Positions 57,163 to 64,000 of a DNA stretch of 64,000 bases are shown piece by piece. Both the position numbers and the translations under genes were made by a program. The notes beneath the pieces are model-generated. The model saw only the letters and a program-made list of their open reading frames with translations, ran no database searches and was not told the origin of the DNA. The number at the start of each line of letters is the position of its first letter. The first letter of the stretch is position 1. Origin of the DNA: an uncultured Caldilineales bacterium (GTDB lineage: Bacteria; Chloroflexota; Anaerolineae; JAAEKA01); assembly GCA_937907455.1 (NCBI GenBank), contig CALESQ010000111.1:1-64000 (forward strand). The letters are read 5' to 3'.

Positions 57163-57296
57163 CCACCCCAAAACGCCTGCGCCTTTTCCTGGCCGCGCTG
57201 CTGCTGGCGCTGGCCACTCTCGCCTGCGGCAACATGAGCGAAAACAGCCGCACGCTGGACGGCATCCAGCGCACCGTACAGGAGGCATCCCGATGA
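57159..57296 (+). CDS. Small lipoprotein, 45 aa
   Basis: 'RLRLFLAALLLALATLACGN' is a signal peptide with lipobox LATLAC, followed by 'MSENSRTLDGIQRTVQEASR'. Resembles an outer-face spanin or exclusion lipoprotein in size. Confidence 0.65.
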   Translation: MTTPKRLRLFLAALLLALATLACGNMSENSRTLDGIQRTVQEASR

Positions 57297-57502
57297 CCGC
57301 CGCCACCCTGCCCCTCGACTTCGACCTGCCCGACTTCGGCCGCGGCGCCTGGCAGATGTTCACCGCCGACCACGACCCGGACGAGGCGCGCGCAGCCTTC
57401 CAGGCCCGCTACGGCCGGCCCCCGCAACACGTCGCGCTGGACAAGCGCTTCCGGGTTGTGACCCTGAAAGCCGGCCCGGCGCCGGAGGAGGAGACGCTGT
57501 GA
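57293..57502 (+). CDS. Hypothetical protein, 69 aa
   Basis: 'GAWQMFTADHDPDEARAAFQ' and 'ARYGRPPQHVALDKRFRVVT' are seen as a small phage domain in which a helix precedes 'P..v'. Unknown role, tightly coupled to the methyltransferase. Confidence 0.6.
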   Translation: MTAATLPLDFDLPDFGRGAWQMFTADHDPDEARAAFQARYGRPPQHVALDKRFRVVTLKAGPAPEEETL

Positions 57503-59538
57503 CCGACATCCCGCGCGTAGACTGGTACGGCTGCTTTGATAAAACCTGGGCTGGCTTGCTAGTTGGTGAGGCATTCTCGCACCCCGCCAAAGCCCCGCAC
57601 GGGTTAGCGGAACGCATTTATCGCCACATGCTTGACAATGGCTGGATCAAGCCCGGAGACAAAATTATTGATCCCTTTGGTGGCATCGGCGGCCTGGGTT
57701 TTCATGCGGCGCTCTTCGGCCTGCACTGGACCGGCTGCGAGTTGGAGGCCCGCTTCGTGGACTTGGGCAACGGCTACGAGTGCAGCGAGGCGCACCCCTG
57801 CCCGGCCTGCAAGCCGGCCTTCGACGAGCTGGCCCGCTGCCGGCGCGCGGAGGAGGAGGCCAAGGCGCTGCTGGACGGCGGTACTGAGGACGACACCGAG
57901 GCGGTCGCGCGCCAAGCGGCCTACGATCACGCTCACGAGAAGCTGCTGGACGCGCTGACCGTCGAACCCTGCGGCCAGCGCCAGGCCGGCAACATCGAGA
58001 CCTGGCGCGCCCGCTATGCGCCCCACTTCCCCGGCTACGGCTCAGCCCGGCTCCTGCAAGGCGACAGCCGGCGGCTTAGGGCGGTGATCGCGGAGGCGGA
58101 TGGCGTGGTGAGTAGCCCGCCGTTTCATGACAGCCTCGACCTGGGCTTGGTCAACGCTGCAGAACGCCGTCAGGTGGCGCGTGCCGCTGGCATAAGCAAC
58201 GCTGAACACATTTCGCCAATCGACATGGAGCGGCACAAACTACGCAATCAAGCTGACTACGACTCCACCCCCGGCCAACTCGGCGCCATGCCTGCCGGCT
58301 CTCACGACGCCGTAGTCTCCTCACCCCCCTACGCCCAGGCCCGCATCGACGGCCACGGCGACGAGGGCGCGTCGGGGCTGCGTGCGCAGGACGGCAGCTA
58401 CCTGCGCGGCCCGGACGGCTGGCAGCAGCGCAAGGCAATGGGCGGGCGCTACGGCGATAGCGACGGGAACCTGGCCAATCTGCCGGCAGGGGAGCTGGCC
58501 GATGGGGTGGTGTCAAGCCCGCCCTACGCGGAGACGGAGATCACCGGACGCCGCAACTTCGCCTCGCCGGCCAACCCCGGCGGCCAGGACGCCAACATCA
58601 ACACCGCCGACCGGCAAGACGGCTACGGCAGCACGCCGGGCAACCTGGGCGCGCTACGGGCCGGCGATTGGGATGCGGCCATCTCGTCGCCGCCCTACGC
58701 GGAGACCATCAACCAGACCGATGGCGCCAACGACGCCCAGGCCCGCGTGCAGCGCAAGGCCGCGGCCGGCGTAGACGTGACGCAACCGATCAACGTCGGC
58801 GGCCCCAACAGCGTCCTGAACCAGCCGCAAAACTACGGCAGCACGCCGGGCAACCTGGGCGCGCTACGGGCCGGCGATTGGGATGCGACCATCTCGTCGC
58901 CGCCCTACGCGGACGGCGCGCAGCACACAGGCGGCGAGACCCGCATGACCAGCGGGCAAGGCGGTCCGATCCAGTTCGTGGCCTACGGCTCATCGCCCGG
59001 CCAACTTGCCGACCTGCCAGCCGGCGACTTCGACGCCTCGGTGGCCTCGCCGCCCTACGAGCAGCGCACCGTCCACGGCCAGGCCGGCGTGACACGGGAA
59101 GGCTTTGCTGACCCGGCGCGCGTCGGCAAAACAAGCGCTGCGCTGGTGTTGGACGACTACGGCGCCGACCCGGACAACCTGGGCAACAACACTGGCGAGA
59201 CGTTCTGGTCTGCCGCGCGCACGATCCTGGAGGAGACCTTCGCCATCCTGAAGCCGGGCGGCTATGCAGCGTGGATCACTGGCGATTTTGTCCGCGACAA
59301 GAAGCGCGTCCTTTTCGGCGAACAGTGGCTGGCGCTGTGCGAGGCCGTCGGCTTCGAGCCGGTGCTGTGGGCGGTGGCCTGGAAGGCCGAGACGCACGGC
59401 CACCAGCTCGGCATCTTCGGAGAGCCGGTCGAGCTGAGGACCTCAAAAGTTTCGTTCTTTCGCCGGCTGGCCAACCGCAACAACCCGGACGCGGCGATTG
59501 AGAACGAGGATGTCCTGTTTGTTCGCAAGCCTTTATAG
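57499..59538 (+). CDS. DNA methyltransferase with six SPPY/F repeats, 679 aa
   Basis: N-terminal motif I 'KIIDPFGGIGGLGFHAALFG' with 'WTGCELEARFVDLGNGY' next to a Cys cluster 'CSEAHPCPACKPAF'. Motif IV appears six times: 'VVSSPPFHDSL' then five SPPY copies near residues 274, 340, 396, 466 and 517. Two of the units share an 81-bp near-identical segment (58623-58703 and 58833-58913). The C-terminus 'FAILKPGGYAAWITGDFVRD' is the closing Rossmann part. One catalytic site needs one motif, so the extra copies form a repeated module, probably target or loop variants. Confidence 0.87.
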   Translation: MTDIPRVDWYGCFDKTWAGLLVGEAFSHPAKAPHGLAERIYRHMLDNGWIKPGDKIIDPFGGIGGLGFHAALFGLHWTGCELEARFVDLGNGYECSEAHPCPACKPAFDELARCRRAEEEAKALLDGGTEDDTEAVARQAAYDHAHEKLLDALTVEPCGQRQAGNIETWRARYAPHFPGYGSARLLQGDSRRLRAVIAEADGVVSSPPFHDSLDLGLVNAAERRQVARAAGISNAEHISPIDMERHKLRNQADYDSTPGQLGAMPAGSHDAVVSSPPYAQARIDGHGDEGASGLRAQDGSYLRGPDGWQQRKAMGGRYGDSDGNLANLPAGELADGVVSSPPYAETEITGRRNFASPANPGGQDANINTADRQDGYGSTPGNLGALRAGDWDAAISSPPYAETINQTDGANDAQARVQRKAAAGVDVTQPINVGGPNSVLNQPQNYGSTPGNLGALRAGDWDATISSPPYADGAQHTGGETRMTSGQGGPIQFVAYGSSPGQLADLPAGDFDASVASPPYEQRTVHGQAGVTREGFADPARVGKTSAALVLDDYGADPDNLGNNTGETFWSAARTILEETFAILKPGGYAAWITGDFVRDKKRVLFGEQWLALCEAVGFEPVLWAVAWKAETHGHQLGIFGEPVELRTSKVSFFRRLANRNNPDAAIENEDVLFVRKPL

Positions 59539-59709
59539 CCCGCAGCGACCAACACGGCCAAATCGCCGGTCGAGCAAGCCGCTACAGTAGCCCCCAGGGA
59601 CGCCAGGACGGCCCAGGAGCGATTTTACCGCCATTTCGTGTGTATCCATCCAGCAGATCGCCAGAACGCCCATTCTGGCCCCGCTACAGCCAACCGAAAG
59701 GACCGCACC
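59539..59709 (+). other. Intergenic region, 171 bp
   Basis: No gene seen. Ends with GAAAGGACC before the GTG of the next gene. No strong promoter is visible, so the downstream genes may be read through. Confidence 0.4.
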
Positions 59710-59946
59710 GTGACCACTGAAGCCCAACTGCGACTCGCCATTCGCCTGCGCGACGGCGGCGCCGCCCTCTACGACCTGGCCTACCTGGCCAGCCACAGCA
59801 GCATCCACCCCGACTATGGCCGGATCGCCTTCCGCATGAACGCCGAGGGCTGGGCCAGGCGCTCCGGCGACGAGGTAGTGGCCGAAGCTGCGGCCCGCTT
59901 CGCTGCGGAGCAGGCCGCGCTCGGTGCGATGGACGGGCAGCCATGA
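59710..59946 (+). CDS. Hypothetical protein, 78 aa
   Basis: GTG start. 'AIRLRDGGAALYDLAYLASH' and 'EVVAEAAARFAAEQAALGAM'. Helical, no family. Confidence 0.6.
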   Translation: MTTEAQLRLAIRLRDGGAALYDLAYLASHSSIHPDYGRIAFRMNAEGWARRSGDEVVAEAAARFAAEQAALGAMDGQP

Positions 59947-60482
59947 CCACCATCATCGTCCGCCATCGCACCGACAAGCAGCCCACCGAGAGGCCCTACC
60001 TGCGGCGCTTCCAGCGCATCAGCTGCGCCAAGACGTACGGCTACCGCCCGCTCTGGTCGGCAGAGCGCGAACACGCGGCGGAGTTGGAGGCGCCAGCGGC
60101 CCGCGCGCTGCTGGCCTGGCTGCGCTCCTCCAAGTTCGGAGCCGGCTACGAGTACGAGTCGCCCGGCCTAGCCGAAGCGCCCGCCATCTCCCCGCGCGAA
60201 CGGGAGATTACCCGCCGGCAACACCTGGTGCTGGAGGCGCTGGCTCAGTGGAGCGAGATCAACTCCGGCGCGCTGGCTGACCAGACCGGGCTGCCCCGCC
60301 GCGAGATCAGAACCATCTTGACCTACCTGAAAGACACCGGCGCAGCCGAGCGCGACGGCGATCTGTGGCACGGCCAATGGCGCGCCACGAAGTACGGCTA
60401 CTGGCTGGTGGCACGCCGCCGGCTGGTGGCGCAGATCGCCGGCCGGCCCGGCTGGGTGGTGCAGGAGGCTCCCCGTGTTTGA
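59943..60482 (+). CDS. Winged-helix DNA-binding protein, 179 aa
   Basis: The C-terminal half reads 'LVLEALAQWSEINSGALADQ', 'TGLPRREIRTILTYLKDTGA' and 'AERDGDLWHGQWRATKYGYW': helix, recognition helix, wing, as in MarR-like domains. The N-terminal half 'YLRRFQRISCAKTYGYRPLW' is not recognised. Likely a phage regulator. Confidence 0.72.
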   Translation: MTTIIVRHRTDKQPTERPYLRRFQRISCAKTYGYRPLWSAEREHAAELEAPAARALLAWLRSSKFGAGYEYESPGLAEAPAISPREREITRRQHLVLEALAQWSEINSGALADQTGLPRREIRTILTYLKDTGAAERDGDLWHGQWRATKYGYWLVARRRLVAQIAGRPGWVVQEAPRV

Positions 60483-60849
60483 GCACTGGCGCATGGCCCT
60501 CTTCGTGGCCGGCATGATCGTTCTGGCTCCCCTGCTCGCGCTGGGCCTGCTGCGGCTCGCGCACTTCCTGGCCATCAACGCCCTGGCCCGCCTCACTATG
60601 CGGCCTGGCGTGCGTTACGAGGGCTGGCGTTGGCGCCGGGTGCGCGCCTACGTCATCGACCGGGACCACGGCAAGTGCGTGCGCTGCGGCCGGCGCTACC
60701 GGCTGATGCACGTCCACCACCGGCTCCCCGTGGCGCGCGGCGGGTCGCACCAGACGTGGAACCTGGAGACGCGCTGCTACGAGTGCCACCGGGATGAGCA
60801 CGCGTGGATGCCCGAAACTGGCCCATCAAATAGCTTGACAATCCGGTGA
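60475..60849 (+). CDS. Membrane-anchored HNH nuclease, 124 aa
   Basis: GTG start after CAGGAGG. Residues 9-35 are a membrane segment ('MALFVAGMIVLAPLLALGLL', then 'RLAHFLAIN'), followed by the HNH core 'CVRCGRRYRLMHVHHRLPVA', 'NLETRCYECHRDEH'. A nuclease tethered to the membrane is unusual; it could act on DNA entering the cell, as in superinfection exclusion. Confidence 0.75.
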   Translation: MFEHWRMALFVAGMIVLAPLLALGLLRLAHFLAINALARLTMRPGVRYEGWRWRRVRAYVIDRDHGKCVRCGRRYRLMHVHHRLPVARGGSHQTWNLETRCYECHRDEHAWMPETGPSNSLTIR

Positions 60850-60863
60850 TAATAGGTTATAAT
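60835..60863 (+). promoter_or_regulatory. Promoter of the plus-strand RHH gene
   Basis: TTGACA (60835-60840), 17 bp, TATAAT (60858-60863). ATG lies 11 nt after the -10 box, so the transcript is nearly leaderless. Confidence 0.82.
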
Positions 60864-60873
60864 CGGTGATGCC

Positions 60874-61104
60874 ATGACAAATAGAAACCACCCCCCTGTC
60901 ACACTCTCTATTCGGATGCCGCGCAACGTCTACGACGCCGTGGCCGCGCGGGCGCAGGCCGAGGATCGCTCGCTGAACTACGTGATCAACACGACTCTGG
61001 GCGCAGCGCTTGCCGGAGCAGGTGGACGACCTGCTGAGACAACGAACGGTTCTCTTGCCGCGCCAGCTCAGCCAGCGCCTGGTGCAGATCGGCCGGCATC
61101 CTGA
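60874..61104 (+). CDS. Ribbon-helix-helix regulator, plus strand, 76 aa
   Basis: 'PVTLSIRMPRNVYDAVAARA' and 'DRSLNYVINTTLGAALAG' are an Arc/MetJ-type RHH. The last 35 residues are low-complexity and antisense to a second RHH gene. Likely a repressor. Confidence 0.72.
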   Translation: MTNRNHPPVTLSIRMPRNVYDAVAARAQAEDRSLNYVINTTLGAALAGAGGRPAETTNGSLAAPAQPAPGADRPAS

Positions 61105-61153
61105 CGCTCATCGTCACGGTCTCTTGAGACTGGTCGAGTTTGGGTCTGGACAT
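60986..61153 (-). CDS. Ribbon-helix-helix (Arc-like) regulator, minus strand, 55 aa
   Basis: 'ETVTMSVRMPADLHQALAEL' and 'NRSLSQQVVHLLRQALRPES' are a complete Arc-like domain. ATG at 61153 chosen because a promoter lies 6 nt upstream. It overlaps the plus-strand RHH gene tail to tail by about 119 bp. Confidence 0.75.
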   Translation of the reverse strand: MSRPKLDQSQETVTMSVRMPADLHQALAELARQENRSLSQQVVHLLRQALRPESC

Positions 61154-61159
61154 AGCCCA

Positions 61160-61188
61160 AGTATAGCACCAAAACGGTGCGCGCACAA
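61160..61188 (-). promoter_or_regulatory. Promoter of the minus-strand RHH gene, leaderless
   Basis: Minus strand TTGTGC (61183-61188), 17 bp, TATACT (61160-61165), then TGGGCT and ATG. Very short leader, so translation likely starts from the 5' end. Confidence 0.72.
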
Positions 61189-61197
61189 GAGTTTTTT

Positions 61198-62046
61198 ATG
61201 ACGACTTACAAAATCGCCGTCAACCGTCACCCCCTCGACCGAAAACTACCCCACGGCGACCCGTTCTGGCCGACCTTCAACGCGTCGTTTCAGAACCTGG
61301 AGCTGGAGCCGTTCGACCTGGGCCGGATGATCTACGACGGCCACGCCATTACCACCTGGCACGGCAACAACTGGCGCCACTCCAAGAACTTCCTGCTCGG
61401 CCAGCACCTGGGGCTGGACTTCGACACCGAGGACAAGCGCAGCGCGCTGGCCACGCTGATGGCCGACAAGTTCATCGCCCGCTATGCGGCGCTGCTCTAC
61501 ACCACCCCCAGCCATACCCCAGAGAAACCTCGAACGCGCGTGATCTTCCTGTTGGACACCCCCATCCAGCAGGCCAAAAACTACGCCTTGGCTGCCCAGG
61601 CGCTCATCTGGTCGTTCGGCTCCGCCGACAGCGCCTGCAAAGACCCGGCCAGAAGCTGGTGGGGGTCCCTGCACTGTGAGATGGAGATACCCTACAAGGA
61701 ACTGCCGCTGGATATGGTTAAGCGGCTGATCGCCCAGCACCAGGAAGTTACGGCTAGGGAAAAGAGTAGCCGGCCGCGCGTGGCGCTAGACACGGCGGTC
61801 AACGACAAGTACATCACGGCCGCTCTGCGCAGCGAGGTGGAAGCAATGCTCGCTGCCCCCCAAGGCGCGCGCAACGCGACACTGAACCGGGCGGTCTTTA
61901 ACCTGGGGCGCTTCGTCGCCAGCGGGGAAATGTCGGAGACCGTGATCGAGGACGCGCTGGCTGATGCGGCACGCGCGGTCGGCCTGGAAGAGCAGGAGAT
62001 AGTGGCCACCCTACGGAGCGCAATGAGAGCAGCGACAGGAACGTAA
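61198..62046 (+). CDS. PrimPol-like (AEP) primase, 282 aa
   Basis: 'QHLGLDFDTEDKRSALATLM' has the D-x-D metal-binding pair, and 'YAALLYTTPSHTPEKPRTRV' with 'IFLLDTPIQQAKNY' is the His-containing nucleotide-binding strand of AEP primases. It is followed by the C-terminal helical region. In the replication cluster just before initiator and helicase, so it likely primes phage DNA synthesis. Confidence 0.8.
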   Translation: MTTYKIAVNRHPLDRKLPHGDPFWPTFNASFQNLELEPFDLGRMIYDGHAITTWHGNNWRHSKNFLLGQHLGLDFDTEDKRSALATLMADKFIARYAALLYTTPSHTPEKPRTRVIFLLDTPIQQAKNYALAAQALIWSFGSADSACKDPARSWWGSLHCEMEIPYKELPLDMVKRLIAQHQEVTAREKSSRPRVALDTAVNDKYITAALRSEVEAMLAAPQGARNATLNRAVFNLGRFVASGEMSETVIEDALADAARAVGLEEQEIVATLRSAMRAATGT

Positions 62047-62048
62047 CT

Positions 62049-62252
62049 ATGCCAACCATCACGCACCACGAAGACGGGCTAGAACTGTTCGTCAACCAAC
62101 TTGGCACCATCTCGCTCCAGCAATACGAGCCGGCGCTGGGGATGACCATGACCGTCTGTATCCGACCGGAACACGTCGAAGCAGTGCGTCAGCACCTTGC
62201 TGACCTGAGCGCCGAAGCGCAGCAGTTTGTCGCAGAGGAAACACCGCGATGA
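62049..62252 (+). CDS. Hypothetical protein, 67 aa
   Basis: 'DGLELFVNQLGTISLQQYEP' and 'VCIRPEHVEAVRQHLADLSA': a small beta plus helix fold. Unknown, in the replication group. Confidence 0.6.
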   Translation: MPTITHHEDGLELFVNQLGTISLQQYEPALGMTMTVCIRPEHVEAVRQHLADLSAEAQQFVAEETPR

Positions 62253-62668
62253 GTGTCAAGCTAATGTCCGCCATCTGGGACAACGACGATCCCAACTTAT
62301 ACGGTGATGGCTTGCTGACCATGCTGGTTTTGGCAGACAACACTCAGGACGACGGAGCGTGCGAGGTAGCAATAAAGCGCCTCGACCGCCGCTTGCGGCT
62401 GACGCGCGCCGACACAATCAGCATCTTGCTGATGCTTGAAAAGATGGGCTACGTGACCATCGGGTGTGTAAACGATTTTTCTTTTACAGGAACCGTTAAC
62501 GTCTTTGCCGACGACAAGCGCTGCGCAAAGTGCGGTACGGGATTTCACCTGACGATTGATCATGTCACGCCGAAATCATGGGGCGGCTCCGATGAACCAG
62601 GCAACTTGCAATGGCTGTGCCGGTCATGCAACAGCAGCAAAGGCAATCGCCACGCCACGAGGTATTAG
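62249..62668 (+). CDS. Winged-helix plus HNH nuclease fusion, 139 aa
   Basis: Residues 1-75 ('MSVKLMSAIWDNDDPNLYGD', 'LRLTRADTISILLMLEKMGY') resemble the helix-turn-helix start of phage replisome organisers. Residues 90-139 are an HNH core: 'CAKCGTGFHLTIDHVTPKSW', 'NLQWLCRSCNSSKGNR'. It sits just before the similar initiator, so the HNH domain may have replaced the end of a duplicated initiator. Confidence 0.75.
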   Translation: MSVKLMSAIWDNDDPNLYGDGLLTMLVLADNTQDDGACEVAIKRLDRRLRLTRADTISILLMLEKMGYVTIGCVNDFSFTGTVNVFADDKRCAKCGTGFHLTIDHVTPKSWGGSDEPGNLQWLCRSCNSSKGNRHATRY

Positions 62669-63571
62669 ATGACCCGCAGAATGCTCGATAGCGCAATCTG
62701 GAAAAACGAGAAGTTCGCAGTCATGCCCCCGATGGCGAGACTGCTTGCTATCGGCATAATCAACCACGCCGACGACCAGGGACGGGGAAAAGCGCACCCG
62801 GTTTATCTGCGTTCGCAAATCTTCCCCTTCGACGACGTGACAGCCGGACAAGTAGCCGACTGGCTAGATATGGTTGCGGGGAACGAAACGATCCTGATCT
62901 ACCAAGCGGACGGCAAGGACTATTACCAAATCCTGAACTGGTGGACCTACCAGTCACACCAGTACGCCATGCCGTCGCAGTATCCCAAACCCCCCGGCTG
63001 GCGGGACCGAATCCGCAAGACATTCACCAGGGGCGTAATAGTCACCTGCAACTGGATCACAGCGGACGGCAAACGTTCACCTGATACGTGCGATGAGCAA
63101 GGACTTGCTATTCAGGTGAAGGATCAGGTGAAGGATCAGGTGAAGGTACAAGGTGAAGGATCGGGTGAAGGTACAAGTTCAAGTATAAGTTTAAGTATAA
63201 GATCATCTTCTAAAGACGCCGCTGAAAACGCTTTGATCGACCCGGAACTTGCGCAAGCGCTGACTCGCTGGAAAGAAATCTTTACCGGCACGCCCCACGA
63301 AGCCACCCCGCCGATTGCGATGCTGCCTAAGTGGCTAGCCTACGGTGGCGTGAACGTTTTGTGCTACATGATCGACAAGGCCAAGGACAAGTCAAACCCT
63401 ACCGGGTATCTCTACACAACTTACGATAACTGGCGCCAAGACGGCGAGGTGGCGCCCTACGTGCAAAAGGCCGTCGCAAATGGAAAGAACCCGGCGCCTA
63501 CGAAACTCGAAGTCACTCACTTCATTCATCCTATCACTGGAGAAATTACGCCGGTGCCAGAAAAAGCATAA
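62669..63571 (+). CDS. Replication initiator (replisome-organiser type) with iterons, 300 aa
   Basis: 'MLDSAIWKNEKFAVMPPMAR' and 'LIYQADGKDYYQILNWWTYQ' are typical of phage replisome organisers with a winged N-terminus. The middle is a repeat-encoded hydrophilic linker ('IQVKDQVKDQVKVQGEGSGE') and a Ser-rich stretch. The C-terminus 'AMLPKWLAYGGVNVLCYMID' resembles a DnaD-like helicase-loading helix bundle. The origin is probably inside the gene. Confidence 0.8.
   Translation: MTRRMLDSAIWKNEKFAVMPPMARLLAIGIINHADDQGRGKAHPVYLRSQIFPFDDVTAGQVADWLDMVAGNETILIYQADGKDYYQILNWWTYQSHQYAMPSQYPKPPGWRDRIRKTFTRGVIVTCNWITADGKRSPDTCDEQGLAIQVKDQVKDQVKVQGEGSGEGTSSSISLSIRSSSKDAAENALIDPELAQALTRWKEIFTGTPHEATPPIAMLPKWLAYGGVNVLCYMIDKAKDKSNPTGYLYTTYDNWRQDGEVAPYVQKAVANGKNPAPTKLEVTHFIHPITGEITPVPEKA
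63113..63173 (+). repeat. Iterons, candidate phage origin
   Basis: Five tandem 12-13 bp units (CAGGTGAAGGAT twice, then CAGGTGAAGGTA, CAAGGTGAAGGAT, CGGGTGAAGGTA), followed by AT-rich DNA to about 63215. The GC contrast with the rest of the window is striking. Iterons in the initiator gene beside an AT-rich unwinding element is the lambda-type origin layout. Confidence 0.75.
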
Positions 63572-63640
63572 TTACAACAGCGTCTTGCCGCAAACGGTGG
63601 CAAGTTCTCGCCCTCCCCAAAGGGTATCCCGGAGCATTTA

Positions 63641-64000
63641 ATGAATCCCGACGTTGCGCAATTTGAAGCCCTTGGCAAGGAACTCCTGCGCCGCTGTCTC
63701 GCCGAGGAGGAGCCGGCCGACCTGCACGCTTGGGCGACACAGGCGCTGGCCCACATCGGCGGCACGACCGACGCCAGCGCGGTCTTGCGCTGGAAAGACA
63801 GCTTCACCTATTACGAGGAACTCTTGCGCCAGCGCGCCGCAATGGCCCTCCTGCCGCCTGATCAGCGCCGGCAGATCGACTGGCCCTGGGCCTCCTGGAA
63901 CCGGCTGATCAGTCCCATGAAGCCGGGGATGCTGGCCAGCATCTCTGCCCCGGACGGCGAGGGTAAGACCATCGTGGTTGAGTGCCTGGCAGAACATTGG
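63641..64000 (+). CDS. DnaB-like helicase, N-terminal part, runs off the window
   Basis: 120 residues are present: 'LLRQRAAMALLPPDQRRQ', 'PWASWNRLISPMKPGMLASI' and Walker A 'SAPDGEGKTIVVECLAEHW'. The lead-in before Walker A ('KPGMLASISAPDGEGKT') is that of RecA-fold DnaB/RepA-type helicases. Preceded by GGAG. The helicase should act with the primase and initiator upstream. Confidence 0.78.
   Translation, partial: MNPDVAQFEALGKELLRRCLAEEEPADLHAWATQALAHIGGTTDASAVLRWKDSFTYYEELLRQRAAMALLPPDQRRQIDWPWASWNRLISPMKPGMLASISAPDGEGKTIVVECLAEHW

Noticed and set aside
57499..59538. A diversity-generating retroelement variable repeat
   Set aside because: No reverse transcriptase or template repeat is visible, and the repeats differ mainly by inserts, not by adenine-specific changes.

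Overview
The window is one end-to-end stretch of a tailed double-stranded DNA phage or prophage with an HK97-type head, in a high-GC bacterial background. The evidence is a large terminase subunit, portal, prohead protease with scaffold, major capsid protein, SPP1 gp7-like minor head protein, HK97 gp10-like neck protein, endolysin, ParB, RusA, primase, replication initiator and a DnaB-like helicase. Promoters are near-perfect sigma-70 sites, and several genes appear leaderless. The host cannot be named from sequence alone. The IscB and the IS3-like remnant look to me like those of Chloroflexota, but that is only an impression. No tape measure or tail tube gene is visible, so the phage continues beyond the left edge; the helicase gene runs off the right edge.

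Layout: (1) 1-23908, minus strand: the late operon. Transcription starts from a strong promoter at 24024-24053 and meets a terminator hairpin before the first gene, as in lambda-type antitermination control. The order from the promoter is a 1639-residue portal polyprotein, a series of virion-linked effector-like proteins, minor head, neck, protease-scaffold, capsid, host-binding or glycan-cutting proteins, connector, then glycosyltransferases and methyltransferases. Many of these proteins carry the same linker, roughly DPxQPRxPxGxxxGGQW, in front of enzymatic domains: ADP-ribosyltransferase, HipA-like kinase, zincin, JAMM protease and GNAT. (2) 24085-36833, plus strand: an early operon of about 30 small, mostly unknown genes, tightly overlapped, driven by repeated promoters and closed by a terminator. 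(3) 36877-51422, mostly minus strand: sugar epimerase, a lysis cassette between perfect 54-bp inverted repeats next to an IS3-like transposase stub, terminase with a 118-residue mini-intein, methyltransferases with an HNH homing gene, ParB, RusA, MazG-like and small lipoproteins. (4) 51448-53300, minus strand: an intact IscB RNA-guided nuclease gene preceded by an omega-RNA-like leader, an anti-repeat and a four-repeat CRISPR-like array with its own promoter. (5) 53345-64000: a serine recombinase remnant, then plus-strand regulatory and replication genes including an SPPY-repeat methyltransferase, convergent ribbon-helix-helix regulators, primase, an iteron-bearing initiator and helicase.

The most notable system is the IscB locus. 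Read on the minus strand, the order is promoter, repeat/spacer array, last repeat, 28-nt loop, anti-repeat, scaffold, iscB. The last repeat and the anti-repeat can form a long hairpin, so the transcript would look like a natural fused single-guide RNA. No cas1 or cas2 is present in the window. A second notable theme is the shared GGQW linker joining phage head proteins to toxin-like enzymatic domains, with the prohead protease carrying the same linker.
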